From contig NZ_SZVW01000015.1 of assembly GCF_007655005.1 (NCBI RefSeq), forward strand, positions 1-64,000: a stretch of 64,000 nucleotides of DNA. The letters run 5' to 3'. The stretch comes from Streptomyces tibetensis (GTDB taxonomy: Bacteria > Actinomycetota > Actinomycetes > Streptomycetales > Streptomycetaceae). A model generated the notes under the pieces. It had not been told where the DNA came from and did no database searches. It worked only from the letters and a program-made list of their open reading frames with translations. The translations under genes were made by a program, and so were the position numbers. This document shows, piece after piece, positions 51,134-59,985 of this stretch; the stretch's first letter is position 1, and every line of letters starts with the position of its first letter.

Positions 51134-51391
51134 CGCGCCGTCCCTCCCGCACCACGAAAACGAGCCGCCGTCGACGCTACCCGAGGATATCCCCGGCCAG
51201 GCCGCCGAGGTGTGGACGGAAGTGCCGGTGACCGACTCGGGATATGGTCGCCCGGCTGGAAGGTGGTCGGGTCGGCCCGGTCGGGTTTCGCAAGGCAGGT
51301 GCGGCGCAGTAAGCGCACCGGACTGCGGAGTGACCCTCGGTGGTGTTGCGCGACTTCCAGGCGCTGGGCGGCTCGGTGCACAATGTGCGGC

Positions 51392-52462
51392 ATGGACGAG
51401 GGAGCGGCAGCGCCTGTACGGCGTCGCGGGGAGGCCGTATCCGAGGGGCGCCAGGTGACCTTGCATGATGTGGCGCGGGCTGCGGGCGTCTCACAGGCCA
51501 CGGCGTCGCGGGTGCTCAACGGCAGCGTCCGCAACGTCCGGCAGGAAAACGTCGACCGTGTGCTCACCGCGGCCGCGGAACTGCACTACGCACCGCACCT
51601 GTCCGCCCAGGCCATCGCGCGGGGTTCGACGAACATCGCCGCGCTGGTCGTCAGCGGTGTCGACGACCCGTACTTCTCCTCCATCGCGGCAGGTGTGACG
51701 CAGGCAGCCGAGGCCGCCGGACTCATCGTGACCATGGCGGTCGCGGACCGCTCCCCGGAGCGCGAACTCCAGATCGTCGGGACGCTGCGCGGCATGCGCC
51801 CCCGCGTCATCGTCATGACCGGCAGCCGCGTCGACGGCGCCGATGCCCGCGACGCACTCGTCGAGGAGCTCCACGCCTACCGGGAAGCGGGCGGCAGCGT
51901 CGTCCTGATCAGCCAGCACGACCTGCCGTTCCACACCGTCAGCATCGACAACTACGGTGGAGCGCGGCAGCTTGCCCGCGCGCTGGTAGGGCTCGGCTAC
52001 CGGCGGTTCGCGGTGGTCCGCGCAGGATCCGCACTCAGGACGTCCCGTGACCGGTGCAGCGGTTTCGTGGAGGGCCTGCGCGAGTTCGGCATCGGCGTCG
52101 ACGAACGGTTGGTGGTGGAAGCCGAGTTCAGCCGCCGAGGGGGTTGTGCGGCGGCCCGGGAGCTCGTCCGGCGGGGACTGGACGGCACGGAACTCGTCTT
52201 CGCGGTCAGCGACGTCATGGCGATCGGTGTGATGACCGCATTCCGCGACGCCGGGCTTGTCCCCGGCCGGGACATCGCCGTCGCCGGCTTCGACGACATC
52301 GGCCCGGCGGTGGACGTCGTCCCGGAGTTGACGTCCGTGACCGTTCCTCTGCAGCGGGTCGGGCTCCTCGCGATGGAGCTCGCGCTCTCCGACGATGACG
52401 CCCCGCGGATCGTACCGGTCGACCCGAACGTCGTCCTGCGGGCAAGCACACCCCCTCGATGA
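51392..52462 (+). CDS. LacI-family transcriptional regulator (divergent paralogue)
   Basis: This 356-residue LacI protein has a short Arg-rich lead, helix-turn-helix VTLHDVARAAGVSQATASRV, and the effector-domain blocks LVVSGVDDPYFSSIAAGV, IVMTGSRVDG, SIDNYGGARQLA and IAVAGFDDIGPAVDVVP. ATG codons at 51392 and 51383 are possible. It faces away from the divergent LacI gene across about 260 bases that hold no other gene; the pair probably arose by duplication and may sense different sugars of the same polysaccharide. Nothing intact follows it on its own strand before the P450 remnant. Confidence 0.9.
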   Translation: MDEGAAAPVRRRGEAVSEGRQVTLHDVARAAGVSQATASRVLNGSVRNVRQENVDRVLTAAAELHYAPHLSAQAIARGSTNIAALVVSGVDDPYFSSIAAGVTQAAEAAGLIVTMAVADRSPERELQIVGTLRGMRPRVIVMTGSRVDGADARDALVEELHAYREAGGSVVLISQHDLPFHTVSIDNYGGARQLARALVGLGYRRFAVVRAGSALRTSRDRCSGFVEGLREFGIGVDERLVVEAEFSRRGGCAAARELVRRGLDGTELVFAVSDVMAIGVMTAFRDAGLVPGRDIAVAGFDDIGPAVDVVPELTSVTVPLQRVGLLAMELALSDDDAPRIVPVDPNVVLRASTPPR

Positions 52463-52615
52463 CCGTGCCGGCTGATCGTGTGATGAGCGTCGGCTGTCCG
52501 GCCCTGAGCTGCTCCGCGGCCCGGCCGACGCCCTCGTGGCGGGCGACGGTCTTCCGGCCTGCCGAGCGCGCCGTGGTCGATGAGCACGGCGTCCTTCGGA
52601 GAAGCCCCGCTCAGA

Positions 52616-53060
52616 TCAGAGCAAGCCGTCGAGCCGGGCCGGGCGGCGGACCATGACCAGGCCCGCAGCGGCCTCACGGCGATAGCCGGGAGCAAGCCGC
52701 AGTTCGGGGAAGCGCTCCAGCAACTGTTCCAGGACGACGCGGGACTCCAACCGGGCCAGTGGTGCGCAGGGGCAGGCAGGTGTGGAGGCCATGGCAGTGG
52801 CCTGTACGTCGAGGACGTCGGTCACGATGTCGCGGGCGCGTGCTTCCTGCTCGCGGAGCACGGCGGGAGCGAACCAGCGCCTGAGACGAGCGCAGGGCCG
52901 TGTGGTCGGGCGGGGCCGACGTGCTGATCATCACCGCTGGCAGGTCGGCCGTCGTGCCACCGCTTTCCATGGCGAAACTGTCGACGGACGAGTACGCCAC
53001 GTGGCCGGTGAGGACGTCCCGTACGTCGGCGGCATCCATGAGTGGGACAGGTCGCAGCCG
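52616..53060 (-). pseudogene. Cytochrome P450, collapsed by deletion
   Basis: The minus strand carries an N-terminal piece (YSSVDSFAMESGGTTADLPA, SAPPDHTALR), and after a frameshift RLRRWFAPAVLREQEARARD. Directly after VTDVLD comes the end of the protein: PACPCAPLARLESRVVLEQL, LERFPELRLA. The second block contains the haem-Cys region (normally A-C-P-G-A-P-L-A-R-L-E), with Gly replaced by Cys. About 230 residues between the two parts, including the I helix and ExxR region, are gone. It cannot fold as a P450. The DNA from 52463 to 52615 and 53060 to 53397 holds nothing else clear. Confidence 0.75.
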
Positions 53061-53397
53061 TGCTTCCTCCGGCGGGTTGGCCAGGGGGACAACATCGGGG
53101 AGCCCGCCACACCCATGCCCAGCCCGCGGGCCGCGGCGCTGCGGTGGGCGGGAGATGTCGGCCTCGGCAGTGCGGGCCCATGCGCACGGAGCGGATGCCC
53201 GGCGAGTGGGCGCGTCGCAGGTCGTGCAGGGTGCCGATGCGGGGCAGCCAGCGGGGTGGTCGAGAGCCGGATCGCTGCTTGGGTCGCCTCTGCCTGAACC
53301 GTCGCTCGCTTGTGCCACGCCGGCTCGACGGCTTGGCCGGGAGCTGTGTCCAAGGTGTGCGGAGCTACTCATGCTCAAGAATCTACAGAGGAACTAC

Positions 53398-53414
53398 TTG
53401 ATACTGAGTATCAA
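53398..53414. promoter_or_regulatory. 17-bp TetR-type operator upstream of the SDR
   Basis: TTGATACTGAGTATCAA is a perfect dyad around a central G. It overlaps the -35 (TTGATA) of a promoter with TAGAGT as -10 (53422-53427, spacing 18), 51 bases before the SDR start. The same dyad with one change precedes the TetR gene at 54713-54729. Confidence 0.8.
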
Positions 53415-53464
53415 TCGAGTCTAGAGTCTCGTATTGCAAGTTCGTTTCGAACGGGAGTGTCCTC

Positions 53465-54289
53465 ATGAGCAAGATCTGGTTCGTCACCGGTTCCTCGCGT
53501 GGCTTCGGTCGTCAGTTCGTCCAGGCGGCCCTGGAGCGTGGTGACAAGGTCGCGGCCACCGCCCGCAACACCGACTCCCTGGCGGATCTGGTGGCCGTCC
53601 ACGGTGAGGCGGTCCTGCCGCTGAAGCTGGACGTCACCGACAAGGCCGCCGCATTCGAGGCCGTCAAGCAGGCGCACGAGCACTTCGGCCGCCTGGACGT
53701 GATCGTCAACAACGCCGGACACGGTTTGTTCGGCGCGGTCGAGGAGCTGACGGAACAACAGGTCCGCGGTCAGATGGAGACCAACTTCTACGGCGCCCTG
53801 TGGGTCACTCAGGCCGCCCTGCCCCTCCTGCGGGCCCAGGGCAGCGGCCACATCGTGCAGATCTCCACCGTCGGCGGCGTCGTCTCCTTCCCCAATCTGG
53901 GCGGTTACAACGCCTCCAAGTGGGCCCTGGAGGGCCTGACCGAGGCCCTCGCCCAGGAGGTCGCCGGATTCGGTGTCAAGGTCACCCTCGTCGAGCCCGG
54001 CGGCTTCGAAACGGACTGGGCCGGCTCCTCCGCCACCTTCGCCGAACAGCTGCCCGCCTACGACGACCTGCGCGCCGCCGTCGCCGCCGCCTGGAGCGAC
54101 GTCAAGTCCGGCGACCCCGCCGCAACCGGCCCGGCCCTGCTGGAGATCGTCGACGCGGACAACCCTCCGCTGCGTGTCTTCTTCGGCACGGCCCCCCTCC
54201 ACCTCGTCCCCCAGGTCTATGCCGAGCGGCTGAAGACCTGGGAGGAGTGGGCGGCGGTCTCCGCCGAGGCCGAGGGCGCCGCGGCCTGA
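53465..54289 (+). CDS. Short-chain dehydrogenase/reductase under TetR control
   Basis: This 274-residue SDR has the VTGSSRGFG nucleotide site, VNNAGHGLFG, catalytic Ser in ISTVGG, and the YNASK active-site block, with a C-terminal extension (LVPQVYAERLKTWEEWAA). This pattern matches the KR-like oxidoreductases often annotated as SDR family near TetR genes. GGGAG lies before the ATG. Its promoter contains the same 17-bp dyad as that of the TetR gene downstream. Confidence 0.92.
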   Translation: MSKIWFVTGSSRGFGRQFVQAALERGDKVAATARNTDSLADLVAVHGEAVLPLKLDVTDKAAAFEAVKQAHEHFGRLDVIVNNAGHGLFGAVEELTEQQVRGQMETNFYGALWVTQAALPLLRAQGSGHIVQISTVGGVVSFPNLGGYNASKWALEGLTEALAQEVAGFGVKVTLVEPGGFETDWAGSSATFAEQLPAYDDLRAAVAAAWSDVKSGDPAATGPALLEIVDADNPPLRVFFGTAPLHLVPQVYAERLKTWEEWAAVSAEAEGAAA

Positions 54290-54712
54290 AGCCGCGCGCG
54301 GCAGCCAGACGCCGCGGGCCGATCCGTGACGAGGTGGACGGTTCGGGCGGCAGCCCGCAGACAGGAAGACGGGCTCGGTGGTCAGGATCCACTCGCGGCT
54401 CCCGAGGTGTCCGGGCGTCCCCGGCGCACTGTAGGCCCTTCCTGTCGGGGTGACGGGGAGGGCCGGGCGGGCACGGGGCGGGGCGCGGCCGGTCCGCCTG
54501 GCCGGGAACGGTGAGCAGGCCTGCCGCCGTCACGTTCCCTGCTGGCGGCCCGGGGATTCGTCGTCAGCGCTGCCGTCCCCCGAGGGCGGACTGGGTGCGG
54601 CCGGGCATGTCCTCCAAGTCAAGTGGACCCTCACCGCGCATCCGCTGACGTCCTCCGTGGGAGTGACCTGAACGGCCGGCGTGGACATTGCGGCGGCGGG
54701 GAGCCCAGGTTT
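54290..54712. other. Intergenic region between SDR and TetR genes
   Basis: No gene could be supported in these 420 bases, although G+C content is high and short frames exist on both strands. No clear terminator for the SDR transcript was identified. Confidence 0.35.
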
Positions 54713-54729
54713 CTGATGCTCAGTATCAG
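54713..54729. promoter_or_regulatory. 17-bp TetR-type operator upstream of its own gene
   Basis: CTGATGCTCAGTATCAG has 8-base arms with one mismatch and a central C, and shares the AGTATCA half-site with the dyad at 53398-53414. It covers the -35 region of the TetR promoter, whose -10 is TATTCT (54745-54750), so autoregulation is expected. Confidence 0.75.
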
Positions 54730-54756
54730 ATTGAGTCGCTGTTGTATTCTTTACTC

Positions 54757-55380
54757 ATGACCGACGCCGCCCGCACCTCCGCCCAGTCCGCAACCAAACC
54801 GCCCGGCCTGCGGGAGCGTATGCGCGCGACGGTCCGGAAGGAAGTCGTCGAGGTCGCGCTCCGGCTCTTCAGCGAGCAGGGATTCGACGGGACGACCGTC
54901 GACCAGATCGCCGGTGAGGTCGGGCTGTCGCGTGCCAGCCTGTTCCGGTACTTCGGCACCAAAGAAGACATGGTCCTGCAGGGCTTGGAGGAGACCGGCC
55001 GTCAGATCGCGGAGGCGTTCGCCGCCCGCCCCGACACTGAGCGTCCCTGGGAGGCGCTGCGCAGGGCGTTCGACGTCCTCACGCAGGCGAACGAGCAGGC
55101 ACCCGAGCAGGCGCTCAGCTATCTGCGCATGCTCCAGGAGACTCCGTCACTGCGCGCACGGCACTTCGAGAAGCAGCTGAGCTGGCAGGCGATGCTGGAG
55201 CCGGAGATCGCCCGGCGGCTGGGCGTCAGCGCCGACCAGCCGGAGGAGGTCGGGCCGAACGCGCTTTCCGGGGCCGCGCTCGCCTGTCTGGATGCGGCCG
55301 CGACGGGCTGGGTGGCCTGTGGGGGCGCCGTTCCCCTGGCCGTGCTGCTCGACCGTGCGATGGGCACGCTGACGGAATAG
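54757..55380 (+). CDS. TetR-family transcriptional regulator
   Basis: This 207-residue TetR protein has helix-turn-helix TTVDQIAGEVGLSRASLFRY with FGTKEDMV after it, and an all-helical ligand domain. The ATG at 54757 lies only six bases after the -10 hexamer TATTCT and has no ribosome site, so translation is probably leaderless. Operators at 53398 and 54713 suggest that it represses itself and the SDR gene, two genes in tandem rather than divergent. Confidence 0.92.
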   Translation: MTDAARTSAQSATKPPGLRERMRATVRKEVVEVALRLFSEQGFDGTTVDQIAGEVGLSRASLFRYFGTKEDMVLQGLEETGRQIAEAFAARPDTERPWEALRRAFDVLTQANEQAPEQALSYLRMLQETPSLRARHFEKQLSWQAMLEPEIARRLGVSADQPEEVGPNALSGAALACLDAAATGWVACGGAVPLAVLLDRAMGTLTE

Positions 55381-55584
55381 CTTCACCAAGGCCCCCGCAT
55401 CCGTGGAGCCACGGGGGTAGGCAAGGGCTCTGAGGGCCTGAAGGTGGTGCCTTCGGAAAACGCCTTCAGGAAACGCCGCAGCAGCGGTGATGAACGCTTG
55501 GCGTTCTGCGCCGGGGCGTGCGTCGGGCGGCCTGCTGTTCTGGGGCAGCGCCGGCCCCGCCGGGCGCGGCCCCAGCCACGTGGT

Positions 55585-56844
55585 TCAGGAAGCGGTGTCG
55601 TGTGTCCCGCCGAGGCCGAGGAGTGTGATGAAGCGGGCTTCGGCCCGGTCGATCTCACCGAGCTGAGCGAGGATCGAGCTGGGGGTGGAGTCACCGACCA
55701 CCTTCTGCATCAGTGGGGTGCGGTCCAGGATCGCGTCCCGGACCGGTTGCAGAGCGCGCGGCGCGTGATGGAAGACCTGCCCGAGGACGTAGGCGTGCCG
55801 GGACTGCCGGGTGGTGTGCGGTTTGCGGGGGGCCTCGAAGGCGTCGAGTGCGTGGCGGACAGCGGCGTAGTCGCTCAGGTCCACCCCTGCCAGGCGGCGG
55901 CCGATGAAATAGCCGTCCTCGGTGGCCATGCCGGCGCCGTACCCGGCGTACGGGGAGGTGGGATGAGCGGCGTCGCCGACGAGGGTGGCGCGGCCCTTGG
56001 ACCACTGCTTCAGCGGCTTGCGGTCGCGGATCACCCAGCGCTGAACGTGCGCGGGGTCGGTCGCGGCGATCAGCTGGGGGAGCGGACGGGCGAAGGCCTG
56101 ACCGAGGCTGGTCGCGGTCGAGTGCGGGTCCCCGGTGAATTCCCGGCTTGCGTCGAACGCTTCGAGTACCCACCACTGGTGGCCGTCACGTCCCTTGTCG
56201 CGGATGGCGGTCCAACTGCCCTGCACGGTGCGGGTGTGGGACAGGACGCACATCCCGGGCTCGGTCTCGACGTTCTCGTCGAAGGTGTAGCCGCCGAAGA
56301 TGTGCAGGTTGTGCTCGCGCTTGGGGCTGTCGCCCCACAGCGTGCGGCGGACCAGGGAATCGATGCCGTCCGCGCCGATCACGAGGTCCGCCTCGTGGAC
56401 TCGTCCGTCCGCGAGGTGCAGTCGAACACCGCTCTCGTCCTGCTCGACGCGCTCCACCGTGTGGTTGACCCGCAGGACTCCCTTGGGCAGCGCGTCGAGC
56501 AGCCGCTCGTACAGCTCGGGGCGCAGCAGGCCGACGAAGCCGCCGCCGTAGTCGCGGACAACCTGCTCCGGAAGGGCCGCGCGGACCCGGCGGCGCCCGC
56601 GGGAGTTGCGGAACTCGGACGTACAGGGCGCACCCAGGTCCTCGGTGTTCACTCCGAGCAGCCCGAGTGCCTTGATGGGTGGCGGCCACAGGTTGAGGAT
56701 GTTGCCGGCGGGTCTGGCATGCGGGTAGCGCTCGAACAGCACGACCTCGTGGCCGGCCTGGTGGACGGAGAGCGAGGCGGCCATGCCACCGGGCCCGGCG
56801 CCGATGACGGCGACGCGGCCGCGCTGGACGGGAAGCTTCTTCAT
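55585..56844 (-). CDS. FAD-dependent monooxygenase (last gene of aromatic operon)
   Basis: This 419-residue flavoprotein has GAGPGGMAA for FAD, LVIGADGIDSLVRRTLWG, and GDAAHPTSPYAGYGAGMATED, typical of single-component aromatic hydroxylases of the salicylate/PHBH type. It lies 105 bases downstream of the FAH gene and may be transcribed with the operon. A second flavin monooxygenase is present upstream in the same operon, suggesting two hydroxylation steps or two substrates. Confidence 0.88.
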   Translation of the reverse strand: MKKLPVQRGRVAVIGAGPGGMAASLSVHQAGHEVVLFERYPHARPAGNILNLWPPPIKALGLLGVNTEDLGAPCTSEFRNSRGRRRVRAALPEQVVRDYGGGFVGLLRPELYERLLDALPKGVLRVNHTVERVEQDESGVRLHLADGRVHEADLVIGADGIDSLVRRTLWGDSPKREHNLHIFGGYTFDENVETEPGMCVLSHTRTVQGSWTAIRDKGRDGHQWWVLEAFDASREFTGDPHSTATSLGQAFARPLPQLIAATDPAHVQRWVIRDRKPLKQWSKGRATLVGDAAHPTSPYAGYGAGMATEDGYFIGRRLAGVDLSDYAAVRHALDAFEAPRKPHTTRQSRHAYVLGQVFHHAPRALQPVRDAILDRTPLMQKVVGDSTPSSILAQLGEIDRAEARFITLLGLGGTHDTAS

Positions 56845-56949
56845 GGTGGATTCCTCAGCCTTGGTCGTCGTTGACCTGGTAGTCGGTGAGGGCGGGCTTC
56901 TCCCACACAGGGTCGGTGCCCGGCCAGGAAGCTTTGGGGTGTGCGCGGT

Positions 56950-57915
56950 TCACGGGCGCGTTCGCGGGCGCCTACGGGCGCGAGGGACGGCCACCGGTTC
57001 GGCACCGGGTACCACGGTGTTGCAGACGGTGCCGATGCCCTCGACGGTGAGGGTGACGGTGTCGCCTGGCTTGAGCGGTGGCGGGTGCTGGCGGCCGCGT
57101 ACCCCCCAGAGTTCGGCGAGGCAGCCGCCGTTGCCGCAGGTGCCGGAGCCGAGTACGTCGCCGGGGCGTACGTAAGTGCCCCTGGAGGCGTATGCGGTCA
57201 TCTCCTCGAAGGTCCAGCTCATGTTGGACAGCAGGTCCTTGCCGACGACCTCGCCGTTGATCTCGGCGGTCAGTGCCAGGCGCAGGAATCCGTCGCTGTC
57301 GCGGTAGGGCTCCAGTTCTTCCGCGGTGACGAGGTGGGGCCCGAGGGTGGTGGCGGTGTCCTTGCCCTTGCAGGGGCCGAGGCGGACCTGCATCTCGCGG
57401 GACTGGAGGTCACGCGCGGACCAGTCGTTGAAGATGGTGTAGCCGATGATGTGGTCGCGGGCCTGCTCGGGGGTGAGGTCGCGGCCCTCGCGGCCGATGA
57501 CGGCCGCTACTTCGAGTTCGAAGTCCAGTGCCTGGCTGCCGGGCGGCACGGGGACGTCGTCGTGAGCGCCGATGACCGCGTAGGGGTTGGTGAAGTAGAA
57601 GGTGGGCGCGTCGTACCAGGCGTCCGGGGCGCCCGGGACTCCGTCGATGCTGCGCCGTACCCCCTCGACGTGCTCCTCGAACGTGACGAAGTCGCGTACG
57701 GACGGCGGTTGGAGCGGCGGCAACAATCGCACCTGGGAGACGTGCGGGCCGCACGGCACGTCCAGGCTTGCCTTGCCCGCCTCGCGCAATGCCTCGGGAC
57801 CGGCCTGGATCAGGTCGAGAAGCGTCCCCGCACCGGGGCAGGGGTGGAGGACGCCGTCGTCCTCGACGGTGGCGAGACGGCTGCGGCCGTGCTGTTCGTA
57901 CGTGGCGAAACGCAT
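56950..57915 (-). CDS. Fumarylacetoacetate hydrolase-family enzyme (FAH-1)
   Basis: This 321-residue FAH-family protein has an N-terminal RFATYEQHG domain and the catalytic fold with VRDFVTFEEHVEG, the metal site LDFELEVAAVIGREG (E-x-E), YTIFNDWSARDLQ, GPHLVT and the conserved GDVLGSGTCGNGGCLAELWG. These enzymes hydrolyse acylpyruvates or isomerise and decarboxylate ring-cleavage products. AGGA precedes the ATG. It follows the extradiol-type dioxygenase by 92 bases; a decayed copy of this pair lies at 12105-12632. Confidence 0.9.
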   Translation of the reverse strand: MRFATYEQHGRSRLATVEDDGVLHPCPGAGTLLDLIQAGPEALREAGKASLDVPCGPHVSQVRLLPPLQPPSVRDFVTFEEHVEGVRRSIDGVPGAPDAWYDAPTFYFTNPYAVIGAHDDVPVPPGSQALDFELEVAAVIGREGRDLTPEQARDHIIGYTIFNDWSARDLQSREMQVRLGPCKGKDTATTLGPHLVTAEELEPYRDSDGFLRLALTAEINGEVVGKDLLSNMSWTFEEMTAYASRGTYVRPGDVLGSGTCGNGGCLAELWGVRGRQHPPPLKPGDTVTLTVEGIGTVCNTVVPGAEPVAVPRARRRPRTRP

Positions 57916-58007
57916 GGCATTCCTAGGGAACTGGGTGAGTTGACACAGGCCTGGGGCCCGGCGGCATGGCAGGCGGGGGAGTGCGCCGGGCCCCAGGGGG
58001 CAAAGGG

Positions 58008-58946
58008 TCAGACCGGCGGAGCGACGAAGACGCCGCGGTCGACGTCGTTGAGCATCTCCTTGGCGACCATCTCGTTCATCGGGTTGGACGTGCCCCACTG
58101 GTCGGCGTTCTCGGGCTTCGTCAGGTCGTAGATGTGCGGGTGCCAGGTGTCCTCGTCCAGTTTTTCGAGCTCGGTGGTGTACTCCACGGTGTTGCCGTGC
58201 GGGTCGAGGAAGTACGTGAAGGTGTTGTCGCCCGCCATGTGCCGCCCGGGGCCCCAGATCTTGCGGGCGCCGGAACGCATCACGCGGCCCGAGCCGCGCA
58301 TGTACTCGTCGATGCCGCGCATCTCGAAGGAGAGGTGCTGCAGGGAGGTGTGCGGACCGCTGGCGATTGCCATGGAGTGGTGCTGGTTGCTGATCCGCAT
58401 GAAGTGCATGACGTCGCCCATGTGCGGCAAGGTCATCGTGTCGGACAGCCGGAAGTCGAGGTGCTGCTCGTACCAGGCACGGGTGGCGTCGATGTCGGGG
58501 GAGTTCAGGACGACGTGCGAGAGACGGACGGGGATGGACTCCTTCTCCTCGACACGACGGTGCCGGCGCGCCTCGACGTCGGCCGAGACCTCGATGGTGC
58601 GGCCGTCGATGTCGAAGAAGCGGAGGCCGTAGCCGCCGCCGGGGGTGTCGACCTTGCCCGGCTGGGAGATCAACCGCACTCCACCCGCGAGGAGTTGCTC
58701 GGCGAGTGTGTCCACGTCGGCGGGGTTCGCCGCGCCGTAGGAGATGAGGTCGAGGCGCTTCTCCTCGGCCTTGCGGAGCCGGACGATGTACTGCTCGGGG
58801 GAGCCCTCGGCGGCCAGGAAGGAGATGCCGGAGTCCTCGGCGACCTTGGTCAGGCCCCAGACACCGGCGTAGAAGTCGAGCTGCTTGTCGTAGTCCGGCA
58901 CGGCCAGGTCGACGTGTCGCAGGTGGGTGAGCAGGCGGTTGGTCAT
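58008..58946 (-). CDS. Two-domain VOC extradiol-type dioxygenase
   Basis: This 312-residue protein has two VOC modules. The C-terminal one carries the iron triad of type I extradiol dioxygenases: His144 (RLSHVVLNS), His204 (LQHLSFEM) and Glu255 (NTVEYT), close to the positions in BphC-type enzymes. It also has GRHMAGDNTFTYFLDPHG. It would open a catechol-like ring next to one hydroxyl. GAGGAG lies before the ATG. The gene order, amidohydrolase, dioxygenase, FAH, fits a meta-cleavage route. Confidence 0.9.
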   Translation of the reverse strand: MTNRLLTHLRHVDLAVPDYDKQLDFYAGVWGLTKVAEDSGISFLAAEGSPEQYIVRLRKAEEKRLDLISYGAANPADVDTLAEQLLAGGVRLISQPGKVDTPGGGYGLRFFDIDGRTIEVSADVEARRHRRVEEKESIPVRLSHVVLNSPDIDATRAWYEQHLDFRLSDTMTLPHMGDVMHFMRISNQHHSMAIASGPHTSLQHLSFEMRGIDEYMRGSGRVMRSGARKIWGPGRHMAGDNTFTYFLDPHGNTVEYTTELEKLDEDTWHPHIYDLTKPENADQWGTSNPMNEMVAKEMLNDVDRGVFVAPPV

Positions 58947-58956
58947 GTCGGGCTCC

Positions 58957-59985
58957 TCAGGTGAGACGCAGCAGCGCTGCCGCGTTGCCGCCGCGTACGG
59001 CGTGGAAGTGGGGGGCGGGCAGGTCGATGACGTCGCGCAGAGCACTGAGTGGGTCGTCGGTGCCCATGTCGAAGGGAAAGTCGGAGCCGAGCAGCACCCG
59101 GTCCGGGCCGGCCACCCGGATCAGCTCGCGCAGGACGTCCGGGTCGTGGACGAGGGAGTCGAAGTACAGCTGCTTGAGGTAGCTGCTGGGCGGGTGCGCG
59201 CAGCCGCGGGTGTCGGTGCGGGCGCGCCAGGCGTGGTCGGAGCGGCCGATGTGGGTGGGCAGATAGCCGCCGCCGTGGGCGGCGACGATGCGCAACCCCG
59301 GGTGCCGGTCCAGGACTCCGGAGAAGATCAGATGGGACAGGGCGACGGCGTTCTCGGTCGGCTGGCCGACGGTGTTGGACAGGTACCACCGGTTGAGGCG
59401 CTCGTCGAGCGTGCAGCCGAAGGGGTGCAGGAAGAGGATCGCGCCGGTTTCCTCGGCCCGCGTCCAGAACGGTTCGTACGCGGGGTCCGACAGTTCGCGT
59501 CCCGGTGCGTGGCTCGAGATCTCGACACCGCGCAGGCCCAGGCCGAGGGCGTGCTCGAGGGCTTCGACGGCGAGGTCCGGGTGCTGGAGGGGGACGAGGC
59601 CGAGGCCGTGCAGCCGCTGCGGGGCCTGGGCGACGTGCGCGGCGGTGCCCTCGTTGGCCAGTTCCCACACTGCACGGGCCAGGTCCTCGTCGGCCCAGTA
59701 GTGGTAGTGCGACGGAGACGGCGAGACCAACTGGACGTCTACCCCGGAGGCGTCCATCGCGGCGAGCCGGGCCTTGACGTCGGTCAGTTTCGGGAAGCGG
59801 TCGCGGAACATCGGGCCGCTGACGGCGATGGCCTCGGGGCCGTTGCGGCGGGCCTCGAGATCGCGGGCCGCGGCCAGCCCGGGGTGTCCGGCGACGGCGT
59901 CCTCGACCGGAGGGAGCAGGACGTGCGCGTGGACGTCGATCGTGGGTGCGCTGTGCTGGGATCCCACGGGGTGCACGGCGCTCAC
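58957..59985 (-). CDS. ACMSD-like amidohydrolase (decarboxylase)
   Basis: This 342-residue metal-dependent amidohydrolase resembles 2-amino-3-carboxymuconate semialdehyde decarboxylase and related gamma-resorcylate or salicylate decarboxylases. The ligands are His19 and His21 (DVHAHVL), His187 (LFLHPFG), His237 (VAAHGGGYLP) and Asp302 (LGSDFPFD). It would remove a carboxyl group from an aromatic acid or a ring-cleavage product. Its GTG start overlaps the monooxygenase stop (GTGA), so the two are coupled. The dioxygenase gene starts ten bases after its stop. Confidence 0.9.
   Translation of the reverse strand: MSAVHPVGSQHSAPTIDVHAHVLLPPVEDAVAGHPGLAAARDLEARRNGPEAIAVSGPMFRDRFPKLTDVKARLAAMDASGVDVQLVSPSPSHYHYWADEDLARAVWELANEGTAAHVAQAPQRLHGLGLVPLQHPDLAVEALEHALGLGLRGVEISSHAPGRELSDPAYEPFWTRAEETGAILFLHPFGCTLDERLNRWYLSNTVGQPTENAVALSHLIFSGVLDRHPGLRIVAAHGGGYLPTHIGRSDHAWRARTDTRGCAHPPSSYLKQLYFDSLVHDPDVLRELIRVAGPDRVLLGSDFPFDMGTDDPLSALRDVIDLPAPHFHAVRGGNAAALLRLT

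Noticed and set aside
54290..54712. Short frames between the SDR and TetR genes
   Set aside because: No frame has a ribosome site or family match, and the sequence does not align with neighbouring genes by eye.
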